A stretch of 64,000 nucleotides of DNA from an uncultured Bacteroidales bacterium (GCA_902790595.1 CADASL010000002.1:407498-471497); one strand, 5' to 3'. Positions 1 to 9,254 are shown, counted from the stretch's first letter. Notes: a model not told the origin generated them from the letters alone. Made by a program: numbers and translations.

Positions 1-3000
1 TCAAGCGGACAGGCCTTTGCGAGTCGATGGCCTCTGCGGCGTCGGCAATCAGGCGTGCGTCCATTGTTTTCGACAAATCGTATTGGTTTTCAGCCATTTT
101 GCGAGTGGCGGCGCCATTATCCACTTTAGTCAGAATGCGGCTGAAATCGAGCCCGCGCGTCTTGTCGGTGAACTTCGTCGGGTCAACCTCAATCAAATCG
201 GTGCGGCCGATGATGTCGTCGAACTTGCGGAAGCCCATTTGAGCCAGATACTCGCGCACCTCTTCGGCCATAAACATATAGTAATTAACCAGATACTCGC
301 TCCGACCAAGGAACCGCTCGCGCAGTTTGGGGTCTTGAGTGGCCACGCCCACAGGGCAGGCGTTGGTGTGGCACTTGCGCATAAGAACGCAGCCCAGAAC
401 AATCAGTTGGGCCGTGCCAAAGGCGAACTCGCCAGCGCCCAGCAGGGCCATTGCCACCACGTCGCGGCCCGTTTTGAGTTGGCCGTCGGTCTGCACCTCG
501 ATTGAGCCGCGCAAACCGTTCATTACCAGCGTTTGCTGCGTTTCGGCCAAGCCGATTTCAGGCGAAATGCCCGCATAGCGGATTGACGACGCAGGCGACG
601 CGCCCGTGCCACCCTCGGCGCCCGAGATGATGACCAGGTCGGCTTTGGCCTTGGCCACGCCCGCGGCAATGGTGCCCACGCCGCTCTCGGCCACCAGTTT
701 CACGCTGATTTTGGCCTTCGGGTTCACGCTGCGCAGGTCGTAGATGAGTTGCGCAAGGTCCTCAATTGAGTAGATGTCGTGGTGCGGCGGCGGCGATATA
801 AGGGTGATTCCAGGAATCGAGTTGCGCGTGCGGGCAATCACTTCATTTACCTTATAGCCAGGCAATTGACCGCCCTCACCAGGTTTCGCGCCCTGCGCCA
901 CTTTAATCTGAATTTCGGTGGCGTTCACCAGATATTCGGCCGTAACGCCAAAGCGTCCGCTCGCCACCTGTTTGATTGAACTTGAGAGCGATACGCCGTC
1001 TTTTTCGGTGTAGAAACGCTCGCTGTCCTCGCCGCCCTCGCCAGTGTTGCTGCGGCCGCCCAACTTGTTCAGCGCCAGCGCGATGGCCTCGTGAGCCTCC
1101 TTGCTGATGGCGCCAAACGACATTGCCGCGCCAATGAATCGGCGCACAATGTTTTCGGCGGGCTCCACCTCACTGATGTCGATGGGGTTCTGTTTGAACC
1201 TGAAGAAATCGCGCAGGAAAAGCGGCTCGGGTTTGTTATCGATAATCGATGTAAACTCTTTGAATTTCTTGTAACTGCCTGTGCGAGTGGCCAATTGCAG
1301 CGTGGCAATGGCCTCGGGCGTCCAGGCGTGGCGGATTCCGTCTTTGCGGAACGAGTACTGCCCCACAAACGGCAGAATATCGCTTTCGGCTTGACCGTCA
1401 AAGGCTTGCGCGTGCATACGCAGAGCGTCGGCGGTGATGGTGTCGAGCCCGATGCCACCCACAGTTGAAAGGCTTGTGCCGAAATAATCGGCCAGCAACT
1501 GACTGCTCAAGCCAATCGGCTCAAAGATTTTGGCGCCGCGGTACGAGCGGATGGTGCTGATACCCATTTTGCTCATAATCTTCAGCAAGCCTTTGTCGAT
1601 GGCCTTGATGTAGTTGTGCTGCGCGGTCTCGAAGTCGAGATGAATCTCGTCGCGGCGGACAAGGTCGTCAATCACTGCGAAAGCCATATACGGGTTGATT
1701 GCGCTTGCGCCGTAGCCCAGCAGCAGCGCGGCGTGCATAACCTCGCGAATCTCGCCGCTCTCAACAATCAGCGCCGTCTGCACGCGTTTCTTTATCGACA
1801 CCAGATAGTGGTGGATTGCGCTCACGGCCAGCAGCGACGGAATGGCGGCGTGCTGTTCGTCTATGTTTCTGTCAGTCAGAATGATATAGTTGACACCTTT
1901 GTCAACCGACTGCTCGGCCTCGCGGCAAAGGGCGGCCAGAGCAGCCTTCATTCCCTCAACTCCTGCCGACTTATCGAACAGAATATCAAGTTTTTCGGTG
2001 TTGAATCCTTTGTAGCGGATATTGCAGAGCGTGTCGAGTTCGGTGTTGGTGAGCACGGGCTGCGGCAGGCGCACCATTTTGCAGTGCGACTCGTTGGGCG
2101 TCAGAATGTTCATTCCCACGGCGCCAATATACTCGGTGAGCGACATTACCAACTCCTCGCGGATTGGGTCGATTGGCGGGTTGGTGACTTGCGCGAACTG
2201 CTGACGGAAATAGTTGAAAAGCAACTGTTTGCGCTGCGACAGAACGGCCAGTTGCGTGTCGTTACCCATTGACGACAGCGGCTCCTGCGCGGTGGTGCAC
2301 ATTGGCGCAATGGTGCGCTCAACGTCCTCGCGAGTGAAGTCGAAACAGCGAAGTTTGCGCTGAAAATCGGCCACTGTGTTTTCGGCGTGGCGGCCGCTGT
2401 GCAGTTTTGCCAACTCTATACGGTTGGTTTCGAGCCATTTGGTGTAGTCGCAGCCGTCGGCCAGTTGTTTTTTGATTTCGTCGTTGCTGAAAATTCGGCC
2501 CGTCTCGCTGTCCACAATCAGAATCTTGCCAGGCTGCAGGCGGCCGTTGTGCTCAATTTTCTCGGCGTCGATATGAATTGTGCCGGCCTCCGAAGCCAGA
2601 ATCAGACGGCCGTCGGTGGTAATGGTGTAGCGCGCGGGGCGCAGGCCGTTGCGGTCGAGCATACCGCCAGCATAGCGGCCGTCGGTGAAAATGAGCGCGG
2701 CAGGACCGTCCCACGGCTCCATAAGTATCGAGTGATACTCGTAAAATGCTTTCAGACTGCTGCTTATGGGGTTTTTCTCGTTGAACGATTCGGGCACCAT
2801 CATTGCCATTGCGTGCGGCAGCGTCATTCCCGAACGGACGAAGAACTCAAGCGCATTGTCGAACGACGCGCTGTCGCTCATTCCAGGCTGAACCACGGGC
2901 GAGAAGTTGCGCATATCGCCCAGCGCCTCCGACGCCAGCACGCTCTCGCGGGCCTCCATCCAACTGCGGTTGCCGCGTATGGTGTTGATTTCGCCGTTGT

Positions 3001-3706
3001 GCGCCACCATTCGGAAAGGCTGCGCCAGCGACCACGTCGGGAAAGTGTTGGTGCTGAACCGCGAATGGACAAGCGCCAGACCGCTTGTGAAGTTGGGGTT
3101 GCGCAGGTCGTCGTAGTAGTCGCGCAACTGCGTGGCCGAGAGCATTCCCTTGTAAACAATCACGCGGTTCGAGAGCGAGACAATGTAGAACTGCTCGTCG
3201 GCGATTTGTCGCTCAATGCTCTTGCGCAGAAGGTAAAGTTTTGTTTCAAAGGCGTTTACATCGTCGGCGCCAGTAACAAAAATCTGCACCGTGCGCGGCT
3301 CGGCGGCTTTGGCTGCGTCGCCCAGAATGTCGGATTTGACGGGCACCTCGCGCACCTTCAGCAACTCGAATCCAGCCTTGCAGGTTTCTGTCTCAATGAT
3401 TGACAAATATTTGTCGGCCAATGTTTTATCTTTCGGCAGGAAGACCAGTCCTGTGCCGTATTTCAGTCGCTCGGGCACCGCAATGCCCTGCAGCAGAATA
3501 AACTCGTGCGGAATCTGCAACAGAATGCCCGCACCGTCGCCACTCTTCTTGTCGGCGGCCTCGGCCCCGCGGTGCTTCATATTGTCGAGCACCGTGAGCG
3601 CGTCCTCCACCAGTTGGTGGCTCTTGTTCCCCTTCAGGTCAACCATCAGCCCAATGCCACACGCATCGTGCTCGTTTTCAGGGGTGTATAATCCTTTGGT
3701 TTGCAT
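1..3706 (-). CDS. gltB: Glutamate synthase large subunit (NADPH-GOGAT alpha), C-terminus outside window
   Basis: Makes two glutamates from glutamine and 2-oxoglutarate in the cytoplasm, and partners with the glutamine synthetase encoded just upstream. Reading the minus strand from the ATG at 3706 gives an open frame to the window edge (about 1235 residues; the family is about 1500). The N-terminus reads MQTKGLYTPENEHDACGIG, so Cys16 would be the nucleophile of the class II glutaminase domain after removal of a 15-residue propeptide. Near residues 1105-1117 (positions 356-397) the pattern C-x5-C-x4-C (CVLMRKCHTNAC) matches the 3Fe-4S ligands of the family. The FMN/synthase domain precedes it. 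The GXGXG C-terminal domain is missing only because of the window edge. It follows glnN by 279 bp on the same strand and is probably co-transcribed with it. Confidence 0.95.
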   Translation of the reverse strand, partial: MQTKGLYTPENEHDACGIGLMVDLKGNKSHQLVEDALTVLDNMKHRGAEAADKKSGDGAGILLQIPHEFILLQGIAVPERLKYGTGLVFLPKDKTLADKYLSIIETETCKAGFELLKVREVPVKSDILGDAAKAAEPRTVQIFVTGADDVNAFETKLYLLRKSIERQIADEQFYIVSLSNRVIVYKGMLSATQLRDYYDDLRNPNFTSGLALVHSRFSTNTFPTWSLAQPFRMVAHNGEINTIRGNRSWMEARESVLASEALGDMRNFSPVVQPGMSDSASFDNALEFFVRSGMTLPHAMAMMVPESFNEKNPISSSLKAFYEYHSILMEPWDGPAALIFTDGRYAGGMLDRNGLRPARYTITTDGRLILASEAGTIHIDAEKIEHNGRLQPGKILIVDSETGRIFSNDEIKKQLADGCDYTKWLETNRIELAKLHSGRHAENTVADFQRKLRCFDFTREDVERTIAPMCTTAQEPLSSMGNDTQLAVLSQRKQLLFNYFRQQFAQVTNPPIDPIREELVMSLTEYIGAVGMNILTPNESHCKMVRLPQPVLTNTELDTLCNIRYKGFNTEKLDILFDKSAGVEGMKAALAALCREAEQSVDKGVNYIILTDRNIDEQHAAIPSLLAVSAIHHYLVSIKKRVQTALIVESGEIREVMHAALLLGYGASAINPYMAFAVIDDLVRRDEIHLDFETAQHNYIKAIDKGLLKIMSKMGISTIRSYRGAKIFEPIGLSSQLLADYFGTSLSTVGGIGLDTITADALRMHAQAFDGQAESDILPFVGQYSFRKDGIRHAWTPEAIATLQLATRTGSYKKFKEFTSIIDNKPEPLFLRDFFRFKQNPIDISEVEPAENIVRRFIGAAMSFGAISKEAHEAIALALNKLGGRSNTGEGGEDSERFYTEKDGVSLSSSIKQVASGRFGVTAEYLVNATEIQIKVAQGAKPGEGGQLPGYKVNEVIARTRNSIPGITLISPPPHHDIYSIEDLAQLIYDLRSVNPKAKISVKLVAESGVGTIAAGVAKAKADLVIISGAEGGTGASPASSIRYAGISPEIGLAETQQTLVMNGLRGSIEVQTDGQLKTGRDVVAMALLGAGEFAFGTAQLIVLGCVLMRKCHTNACPVGVATQDPKLRERFLGRSEYLVNYYMFMAEEVREYLAQMGFRKFDDIIGRTDLIEVDPTKFTDKTRGLDFSRILTKVDNGAATRKMAENQYDLSKTMDARLIADAAEAIDSQRPVRL

Positions 3707-3985
3707 TTTCTTTTTCGTTGAATTGGTGAATTGTAATTTTTGGTGAACCAGCGTTTGGGGTCGAATTGGTGAATCGGTGAATCGCGCAATCGAACAGTTT
3801 TCTGTTCCACGATTCACCGATTTCGCTCCAATTCAACGATTTATACAATCATTCTATTCATCGATTATACGATTTTCCAGTTCACCCTTTTTTAGGTTGA
3901 GAGTTTAGAAGGTTGAGAAAGTTGAGAGTCTAAACAGCGAAGCGTCTCAACTTTCTAAACAGCGAAGCGACTCAACCTTTCATAA
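3707..3985. repeat. Spacer of short degenerate repeats between glnN and gltB
   Basis: This spacer has no gene. It is built of short repeated words: GGTGAATCGGTGAATCG-type units and their complements at about 3725-3850, then GTTGAGA / CTAAACAGCGAAGCG units at about 3890-3980. AAAGTTGAGA and TCTCAACTTT form a 10-bp inverted repeat near 3920-3955. The same words recur in other spacers of this island (10926-11068, 15153-15283). Origin and role are unknown. No clear terminator separates the two genes. Confidence 0.6.
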
Positions 3986-6172
3986 TTAACTAATAAACAG
4001 CAGTTCTCGGTATTTCGGCAGCGGCCACATATCGTTGTCCACAACCTCCTCGAGTTTGTCAATCGGCTTGCGAATGTCGAAGAGAGATTCGGCAATCTCG
4101 TGGTAAGCCTTGGCTTTCTCGTACTCGCACTCGATTTTGTTGGCCACTTTGCGGGCCTCAATCATCGCGTCAACCTTGCTGCGGATTTCGGCAATGCGCT
4201 CCGAAATCTCCTCAACCAGCGCAATATCGACGGCTGCCAGTTTTTGGAACTTGTCGGGGAAAATGTTTTTCAGTTTCTCGATATTCTCCAAAAGTTTTGT
4301 CTGATAGGCAATTGCGGCAGGAATAATGTGGTTGATAGCCATTCGGCCAGTCACGCGGGCCTCAATCTGCACTTTCTTGGTGTACATCTCCCACTTAACC
4401 TCGTTGCGGGCCTCGAGTTCTTTTTCGGTGTAAACGCCCATCCGCTCGAACATTGCCACGGTTTCGGGTTTTGTAAACTCTTTAAACATTTCAGGCACAG
4501 ACTTTTCGGTGTTCAGTCCGCGGCGGGCGGCCTCTTTGTTCCACTCCTCGCTGTAGCCGTTGCCGTCAAAGCAGACAACGTCGATAATCGAAGCAATGAT
4601 TGGTTTCAAGGTGTCCATAATGGCCACGTTCTTCGATTTTCCAGCGGCGATAGCCTTGTCCACATCTGCCTTAAACTGAACGAGTTGGTCGGCAACAATG
4701 GCGTTCAGGACTGTCATTGCGTTGGCGCAGTTGGCGCTCGAACCCACGGCGCGGAACTCGAATCGGTTGCCCGTGAAGGCGAACGGCGACGTGCGGTTGC
4801 GGTCGGTGTTGTCAATGAAAATCTCAGGAATCTCAACCAAACCAACCGACTGACCTTTCTTGCCAGCAATCTCAATCGGCGTATCTGACGGAACCACAAG
4901 CAGTTTGTGCAGAACATCGGTCATTGTCTTGCCCAGGAAGGCCGAGACGATTGCGGGTGGTGCCTCGTTTGCGCCCAAGCGGTGGGCGTTGGTCGCTGTC
5001 GCGATTGAAGCCTTGAGAAGGCCGTTGTAGCGCTGCACGGCGGCCAGAACGTTCACAAAGAAGGTGACGAACTGCAGGTTGCCGCGGGCGTCTTTGCCAG
5101 GCGCCAAGAGCAGCGTGCCAGTGTCGGTACCAAGGCTCCAGTTGTTGTGCTTGCCCGAGCCGTTGATTCCCTGAAATGGCTTCTCGTGAAGCAGAACCAC
5201 AAAACCGTGTTTCTTTGCAACAGTGTGCATAAGATTCATTATCAATTGGTTTTGGTCGTTCGAAAGGTTGGTTTCGCCGAAAATCGGGGCCAACTCAAAT
5301 TGGTTTGGCGCAACCTCGTTGTGGCGGGTTTTCAAAGGAATGCCCAGGCGGTGGCCCTGAATCTCAAGGTCGCGCATAAAGGCAGCCACGCGCGACGGAA
5401 TGGCGCCAAAATAGTGGTCGTCCAACTGTTGGTTTTTCGACGACTCGTGGCCCATCAACGTGCGGCCAGTGAGCATCAGGTCGGGGCGGGCGGCGTAAAG
5501 GTCCTCGTCAACAAGGAAATACTCCTGTTCCCAACCAAGGTACGAGAACACCTTGCGGACTTTCGGGTCGAACATTTGGCAGATTGGAACTGCGGCGTTC
5601 GAAACAGCGTTCAAAGCCTTTTTCAAAGGTGTCTTATAGTCGAGCGATTCGCCTGTGTACGAGATGAATACTGTCGGGATGCAGAGTGTGTCGTCCTGAA
5701 TAAAGACAGGCGACGTGGGGTCCCAGGCCGTGTAGCCGCGAGCCTCGAAAGTTGCGCGGATTCCGCCCGACGGGAACGACGAAGCGTCAGGTTCCTGCTG
5801 TACGAGCGATTTGCCGTCGAACTCCTCAATCATACCGCCCTTCCAGTCGTACTCCATAAACGAGTCGTGTTTTTCGGCGGTGCCTTCGGTCAGCGGTTGG
5901 AACCAGTGGGTGCAGTGCGTCACACCGTGCCCGACTGCCCACTCCTTAATGCCAGCGGCCACCTTGTCGGCCACGGCCGTGCTCAGCGGTTTGCCGTTGT
6001 CAATGCAGTCAACCAGGGCGTTAAATGTCTTAACGTCAAGGTATTTGTGCATTTTCTCGCGGTTAAAAACCAACTCGCCAAAATACTCCGACGGGCGAGT
6101 TTCAGGAACCTCAATGTCAACCGCTTTCTTACGGAAAGCATCTTGAACAACATCAAATCTTAACTTGCTCAT
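3986..6172 (-). CDS. glnN: Glutamine synthetase type III
   Basis: ATP-dependent synthesis of glutamine from glutamate and ammonium. The protein has 728 residues, typical of the GSIII class first known from Bacteroides (about 730, against about 450 for GSI). Visible family motifs are WEQEY at 214-218, NEVAPNQFELAP at 285-296 and GINGSGKHNNWS at 335-346, which belong to the GS catalytic barrel, followed by the long helical C-terminus typical of type III. The ATG at 6172 is preceded by 78 bp and then an intrinsic terminator and an Asn-rich leader ORF, so transcription is probably controlled by attenuation. gltB follows on the same strand, giving a GS-GOGAT pair. Confidence 0.97.
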   Translation of the reverse strand: MSKLRFDVVQDAFRKKAVDIEVPETRPSEYFGELVFNREKMHKYLDVKTFNALVDCIDNGKPLSTAVADKVAAGIKEWAVGHGVTHCTHWFQPLTEGTAEKHDSFMEYDWKGGMIEEFDGKSLVQQEPDASSFPSGGIRATFEARGYTAWDPTSPVFIQDDTLCIPTVFISYTGESLDYKTPLKKALNAVSNAAVPICQMFDPKVRKVFSYLGWEQEYFLVDEDLYAARPDLMLTGRTLMGHESSKNQQLDDHYFGAIPSRVAAFMRDLEIQGHRLGIPLKTRHNEVAPNQFELAPIFGETNLSNDQNQLIMNLMHTVAKKHGFVVLLHEKPFQGINGSGKHNNWSLGTDTGTLLLAPGKDARGNLQFVTFFVNVLAAVQRYNGLLKASIATATNAHRLGANEAPPAIVSAFLGKTMTDVLHKLLVVPSDTPIEIAGKKGQSVGLVEIPEIFIDNTDRNRTSPFAFTGNRFEFRAVGSSANCANAMTVLNAIVADQLVQFKADVDKAIAAGKSKNVAIMDTLKPIIASIIDVVCFDGNGYSEEWNKEAARRGLNTEKSVPEMFKEFTKPETVAMFERMGVYTEKELEARNEVKWEMYTKKVQIEARVTGRMAINHIIPAAIAYQTKLLENIEKLKNIFPDKFQKLAAVDIALVEEISERIAEIRSKVDAMIEARKVANKIECEYEKAKAYHEIAESLFDIRKPIDKLEEVVDNDMWPLPKYRELLFIS

Positions 6173-6250
6173 AACAATTACTGATTTAATTGATTAATAG
6201 ATTTATAAAAATGTTTTCTGTCTTTATTTCTCGATTTTCTGACTCTAACT

Positions 6251-6280
6251 AAAAAAGGCCGATTCGTCAGAACCAGCCTT
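6251..6280 (-). terminator. Intrinsic terminator of the glnN leader (attenuator)
   Basis: On the minus strand the arms AAGGCTGGTTC and GAATCGGCCTT pair over 11 bp (two G-U pairs) around a TGAC loop, followed by TTTTTT. It lies 23 nt after the stop of the Asn-rich leader ORF and 78 bp before glnN. Its 5' arm (AGGCTGG, 6273-6279) is exactly complementary to CCAGCCT at 6306-6312 inside the leader ORF, so an alternative antiterminator pairing is possible. Confidence 0.85.
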
Positions 6281-6303
6281 TCTTAATCTTCTCTTATCAC
6301 CTG

Positions 6304-6411
6304 TCAGGCTGGATTGGCAGGCACACGGTTTTTCCGATTATTCTTATTCCATTTCGAATTCTGTTTGGAATTCAAAGCGAAAATTCTGCCGCCTTTCAAG
6401 CCCTTTTTCAT
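6304..6411 (-). CDS. Asn-rich leader peptide upstream of glnN (35 aa)
   Basis: A short ORF from ATG (6411) to TGA (6304) encodes 35 residues beginning MKKGLKGGRIF and ending NKNNRKNRVPANPA, with 7 Asn, five of them within residues 18-28. It lies between a clear promoter and an intrinsic terminator, directly before the glutamine synthetase operon. Similar Asn-rich ORFs of 41 codons stand at the same place before the other two nitrogen operons of this window. The placement fits a leader peptide whose translation senses charged tRNA-Asn. A function of the peptide itself cannot be excluded. No Shine-Dalgarno site is evident, as is usual in this phylum. Confidence 0.75.
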   Translation of the reverse strand: MKKGLKGGRIFALNSKQNSKWNKNNRKNRVPANPA

Positions 6412-6464
6412 TGTTTTGTTTTTAAGTTTCTAATCACTCTGTTTTTTCTTGTCTTTCGACATTG

Positions 6465-6494
6465 CAAATATATAGTCGGTTTTAAAATCGCAAC
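6465..6494 (-). promoter_or_regulatory. Promoter of the glnN leader
   Basis: On the minus strand GTTG (6491-6494) and TATATTTG (6465-6472) are separated by 18 nt. The -7 element fits the Bacteroidota consensus TAnnTTTG. The two other nitrogen operons have the same GTTG-N18-TATATTTG arrangement. The expected transcript start is near 6458, leaving about 45 nt before the leader ATG. Confidence 0.75.
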
Positions 6495-6515
6495 AGAAAA
6501 ACGATTATTTGTTTG

Positions 6516-6557
6516 GTTCTATTAGTAATTCTCGTATTATACTTACAATTTATAATT
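6516..6557 (-). promoter_or_regulatory. Conserved upstream box, glnN copy
   Basis: A 42-bp block starts 22 bp upstream of the -33 element. On the plus strand it contains GTTCTAT, then GTAATTCTCGTAT, then CTTAC and AATTTATAATT. The first parts recur at the same distance before the amt-asnB leader (12758-12800), and ACAATTTATAATT recurs before the porin-glnK leader. It is a candidate activator or repressor site for a shared nitrogen regulator that I cannot name. Confidence 0.55.
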
Positions 6558-6790
6558 TCAAAAGCCGATTTTTGATTTTTTATTAAAAACAGATTGACAA
6601 GAAAACGTTTCCGCTAACAATTTGAAATTTGCAAAAAGGGGCACAAATGCGGGTTTTGTGATTTTTAGGAAGAGATTGACGGATTTTGGTTGCAGTTTGA
6701 CGCGGATTTTGGACGTTTGGTTACGAAATGTTATTATTGGGTTCGCACTGATTACACTGATTACACAGATTTTTGTTGTTTGAATGTGGT

Positions 6791-6969
6791 GGTCACGGAT
6801 TGTGACCCGATTGGTAAAAAAAATGGTGAAGTCGCGATTTGCGACATCACCATTTTCGTCAAATTCCGTTTTTGTGGTCACAGATTGTGACCTCAAAAAA
6901 TATTAGTATGTTTAAAATCACAAATTGTGATAACAAAAAAGCATTTGTTTAAGATCACAAATTGTGACC
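6791..6969. repeat. Cluster of TCACAAATTGTGA-type palindromes upstream of the ORF6N gene
   Basis: Four inverted repeats of one family stand in 180 bp: GGTCAC-GGATT-GTGACC (6791-6807), GGTCAC-AGATT-GTGACC (6876-6892), ATCACAAATTGTGAT (6917-6931) and GATCACAAATTGTGACC (6953-6969). A different hairpin with arms GTCGC/GCGAC lies at about 6825-6857. A fifth copy, GATCACAAATTGTGATC, is inside the coding region at 7191-7207, where it encodes RSQIVI. They may be operators for the ORF6N protein itself. The rest of 6558-6985 is AT-rich and I see no gene in it. Confidence 0.7.
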
Positions 6970-6985
6970 TTAAAAATGAATTGTA

Positions 6986-7903
6986 ATGGAAAACGACGTT
7001 GTAATAATTCAGAATAAGATTGTAGTGCTTCGCAATCAGCAGGTTATGATTGACCGCGACATTGCGGAACTTTACGGTGTGGAAATTAGAACCCTTAATC
7101 AAGCCGTAAAACGAAACATTGAGCGATTCCCCGAACGCTTTATGTTTCAATTAACTAAAGACGAACAACAAGAAATAGACGAACGTTTAAGATCACAAAT
7201 TGTGATCATAGAGAATCAATCGAAACTTGAAAATTTACGTGGAAGACATTCAAAATACTTGCCCTACGCCTTCACCGAACAAGGTTGCGCTATGTTGAGC
7301 GCCATTCTCAAAAGCGAAGCGGCTGTGCAGGCGAGCATAAAAATTATGGACGCTTTTGTCGCAATGCGACATTTTCTGCAAAGCAATGCCGAGATTTTTT
7401 CCGAAATGAACCACATAAAAAGGCAGTTGCGTGACACAACCGTCCATCAAATTGAAGCCGACAAACGCATCGACGAACTTTTCACGCGTATGGACCGCTA
7501 TGCGATTGACGACACGCAGGGCATTTTCTTTCAAGGCCAGATTTTCGACGCGTATGCGAAATTCGAGAGTTTCATCGCGCAGGCGCAAAAGAGCATTGTG
7601 CTGATTGACAATTATGTTGACTTATCGGTTCTGGAACGGCTGGCAAAGAAAAACAGCGGTGTTGCCGTCACAATCTACACCACGCCGCAAACACGGCTCA
7701 CCGCGCAGGACGTGCAGCAGTTCAACGCCCAATATCCACCGCTCGACCTGAAATTCACAACCTCAATGCACGACCGTTTTCTGATTATCGACAACTCAAC
7801 GCTCTATCACATTGGCGCCTCACTCAAAGATTTGGGCAAACGCTGCTTCGCCTTCGATTTGTTCGATTCGAGTTTTATTCCTGATATTCTGGCGAAACTC
7901 TAA
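6986..7903 (+). CDS. ORF6N domain-containing protein with PLD-like C-terminus
   Basis: The 305-residue protein begins with an ORF6N DNA-binding-type domain (about residues 5-115: VVLRNQQVMIDRDIAELYGV, later YLPYAFTEQGCAML). This domain is common in phage-derived and accessory genes of Bacteroidota. A helical linker (about 120-170) leads to a C-terminal domain with IVLIDNYVDLSVLERLAKK and HDRFLIID...YHIGASLKDLG, a pattern resembling one half of a phospholipase D fold. Its role is unknown; a DNA-binding regulator or a mobile-element remnant is plausible. Five copies of a TCACAAATTGTGA-like palindrome lie upstream of it or inside it. Its stop overlaps the end of the convergent DUF4419 gene. Confidence 0.85.
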   Translation: MENDVVIIQNKIVVLRNQQVMIDRDIAELYGVEIRTLNQAVKRNIERFPERFMFQLTKDEQQEIDERLRSQIVIIENQSKLENLRGRHSKYLPYAFTEQGCAMLSAILKSEAAVQASIKIMDAFVAMRHFLQSNAEIFSEMNHIKRQLRDTTVHQIEADKRIDELFTRMDRYAIDDTQGIFFQGQIFDAYAKFESFIAQAQKSIVLIDNYVDLSVLERLAKKNSGVAVTIYTTPQTRLTAQDVQQFNAQYPPLDLKFTTSMHDRFLIIDNSTLYHIGASLKDLGKRCFAFDLFDSSFIPDILAKL

Positions 7904-9015
7904 AAACCGTCTAATGAATTATCTTCTTTATACCGAACCGCCCAACCGATTTTGGGTGTAAAAGCACCTGTTATTTTATTGACAGTAAATCCGAAAATGC
8001 CCGCAATAAATTCCATATCCAATTCTTTGGTAACAGCCCCAGTAAAGTCAATCTCTTTATATTTGAAAGGCACACAAACCTGACTTGGCGGCATATTTTT
8101 CGTCCAAGGCAAACTACTTTTGACCTTGCCATTTTCGTCAGGGAATAATTTAAGAATCCACCCGTCAATTTCGGTTATTGGAGTGTCGTCGCCGGGCGCA
8201 CAACCCGGGGCTCGGAATTCGTCGACAGCAATATATTGCACGATACACCGCCAAAAATGTCGCGACGGTTTTCCTTCAGCCGCCTTTATGAATTGATTCA
8301 GAACAGGTTCCAACTTCGACACCCATTTTTGCAAACCGAATTGCGACAATTGGGTAGTTTTTTCGAGCACTAGCCGCCAGTCGTCGGCCGTGCCAGTGAT
8401 GGTAATGTATGGGATACCGCACGCTGCGTAAAAAATTTCATAGTCGAAATAGTCTTTAACACAGTCCATTAGCGTGATTTCCGATGCAATACGAGATGTT
8501 TGGTCGGTAGTCGAAAAATTGGCGGTAATGGTTTCAACAATGTCGTTTTTTGTGTTCTGCCGAATTTCGTCCGAGAAATAATCTACCGACTTTGGCCAAT
8601 CGAATGACTCTGGCTGCATTGGCGATTTAATTTGCATTTGCAATGTCATTTTCCCCTCGTGGTCAACGAGCAACGGCCTGACTTCTTCAGAATGGGCACT
8701 CATATACCGCGCAAACCCTTGGCAGATTGTTATCCAAATCATATCGGGTGATAGCACAAGCGGGCGATGGTCTCTGTAAGCATTTACAATACAGCTGTAT
8801 AAAGCATCCATACCTTCTGTACAAAACTTTTCGTTTGCGAAACTTGATGCCAAATATCCATTCTCAAAGTCTTGTCTGAAATTCCTTCTAGGCGCGGAAA
8901 GACCTTCGTCGACAACAAACGTGATGCTGCTATCGGTTTTTGATAAGATTTTGTCTTGAGCGTACGATGCGATTGACACGAAAAATAAAAGACTCACAAG
9001 CAATGGCGTTCTCAT
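7900..9015 (-). CDS. Exported DUF4419 domain protein
   Basis: The ATG at 9015 is preferred over an in-frame start at 9066 because it opens a clear signal peptide (MRTPLLVSLLFFVSIASYAQ). The mature part matches the DUF4419 family: a long domain with LVLSPDMIWITICQGFARYM early and TGTADDWRLVLEKTTQLSQFG centrally, about 371 residues in total. The family function is unknown. The protein is probably periplasmic or surface-exposed. The stop codon overlaps that of the convergent ORF6N gene by 3 bp, so the two genes end on each other. It does not look functionally linked to the nitrogen genes around it. Confidence 0.8.
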   Translation of the reverse strand: MRTPLLVSLLFFVSIASYAQDKILSKTDSSITFVVDEGLSAPRRNFRQDFENGYLASSFANEKFCTEGMDALYSCIVNAYRDHRPLVLSPDMIWITICQGFARYMSAHSEEVRPLLVDHEGKMTLQMQIKSPMQPESFDWPKSVDYFSDEIRQNTKNDIVETITANFSTTDQTSRIASEITLMDCVKDYFDYEIFYAACGIPYITITGTADDWRLVLEKTTQLSQFGLQKWVSKLEPVLNQFIKAAEGKPSRHFWRCIVQYIAVDEFRAPGCAPGDDTPITEIDGWILKLFPDENGKVKSSLPWTKNMPPSQVCVPFKYKEIDFTGAVTKELDMEFIAGIFGFTVNKITGAFTPKIGWAVRYKEDNSLDGF

Positions 9016-9100
9016 AATCGTAAGTGTTAATTTGCTCAAAGGTAGTATTTTCACGCAGACACACATCTGTCATACTATAAAAATACAAATCGCGCCGCAC

Positions 9101-9133
9101 AAAAAGCCGAACCCACAAAAGATTCGGCTTTTC
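9101..9133. terminator. Bidirectional-looking terminator between asnB and the DUF4419 gene
   Basis: Arms AAAAGCCGAA and TTCGGCTTTT flank a short loop and carry A/T runs on both sides. It lies 122 bp after the asnB stop on the minus strand. The following stretch 9146-9205 contains two similar copies of GGACGCGG-type words followed by CGTCCCTAC, which looks like an intergenic repeat. Confidence 0.6.
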
Positions 9134-9254
9134 AGAACAATTGGCGGACGCGGTACGTCCCTACATTTATTCGGACGCGGCACGCCACGTCCCTACAAAT
9201 TCGCACATCTGTTTATTATCCCAATTTTCTAATTTCTAATTTCTAAATCCTAAA

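Noticed and set aside
2387..3403. Long plus-strand open frame (338 codons) opposite gltB
   Set aside because: It is antisense to a well-conserved gltB region, has no recognisable domain, and results from the codon bias of the real gene.
5147..6163. Long plus-strand open frame (338 codons) opposite glnN
   Set aside because: Shadow of the glutamine synthetase gene; no domain, and the minus-strand protein is conserved over the whole stretch.
6251..6411. Riboswitch (glutamine or other) before glnN
   Set aside because: No known aptamer core was recognised, while a translated Asn-rich ORF plus terminator explains the region better. A covariance search would be needed to exclude it fully.
6558..6896. 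Short frames on both strands in the region between the glnN leader and the ORF6N gene
   Set aside because: They run through the palindrome cluster, have low complexity and no conserved motif.
6986..7903. Prophage around the ORF6N gene
   Set aside because: ORF6N domains occur in phages, but no integrase, structural or lysis genes lie near it.
7900..9066. Longer start of the DUF4419 gene at 9066
   Set aside because: The extra 17 residues would bury the signal peptide that begins at 9015.
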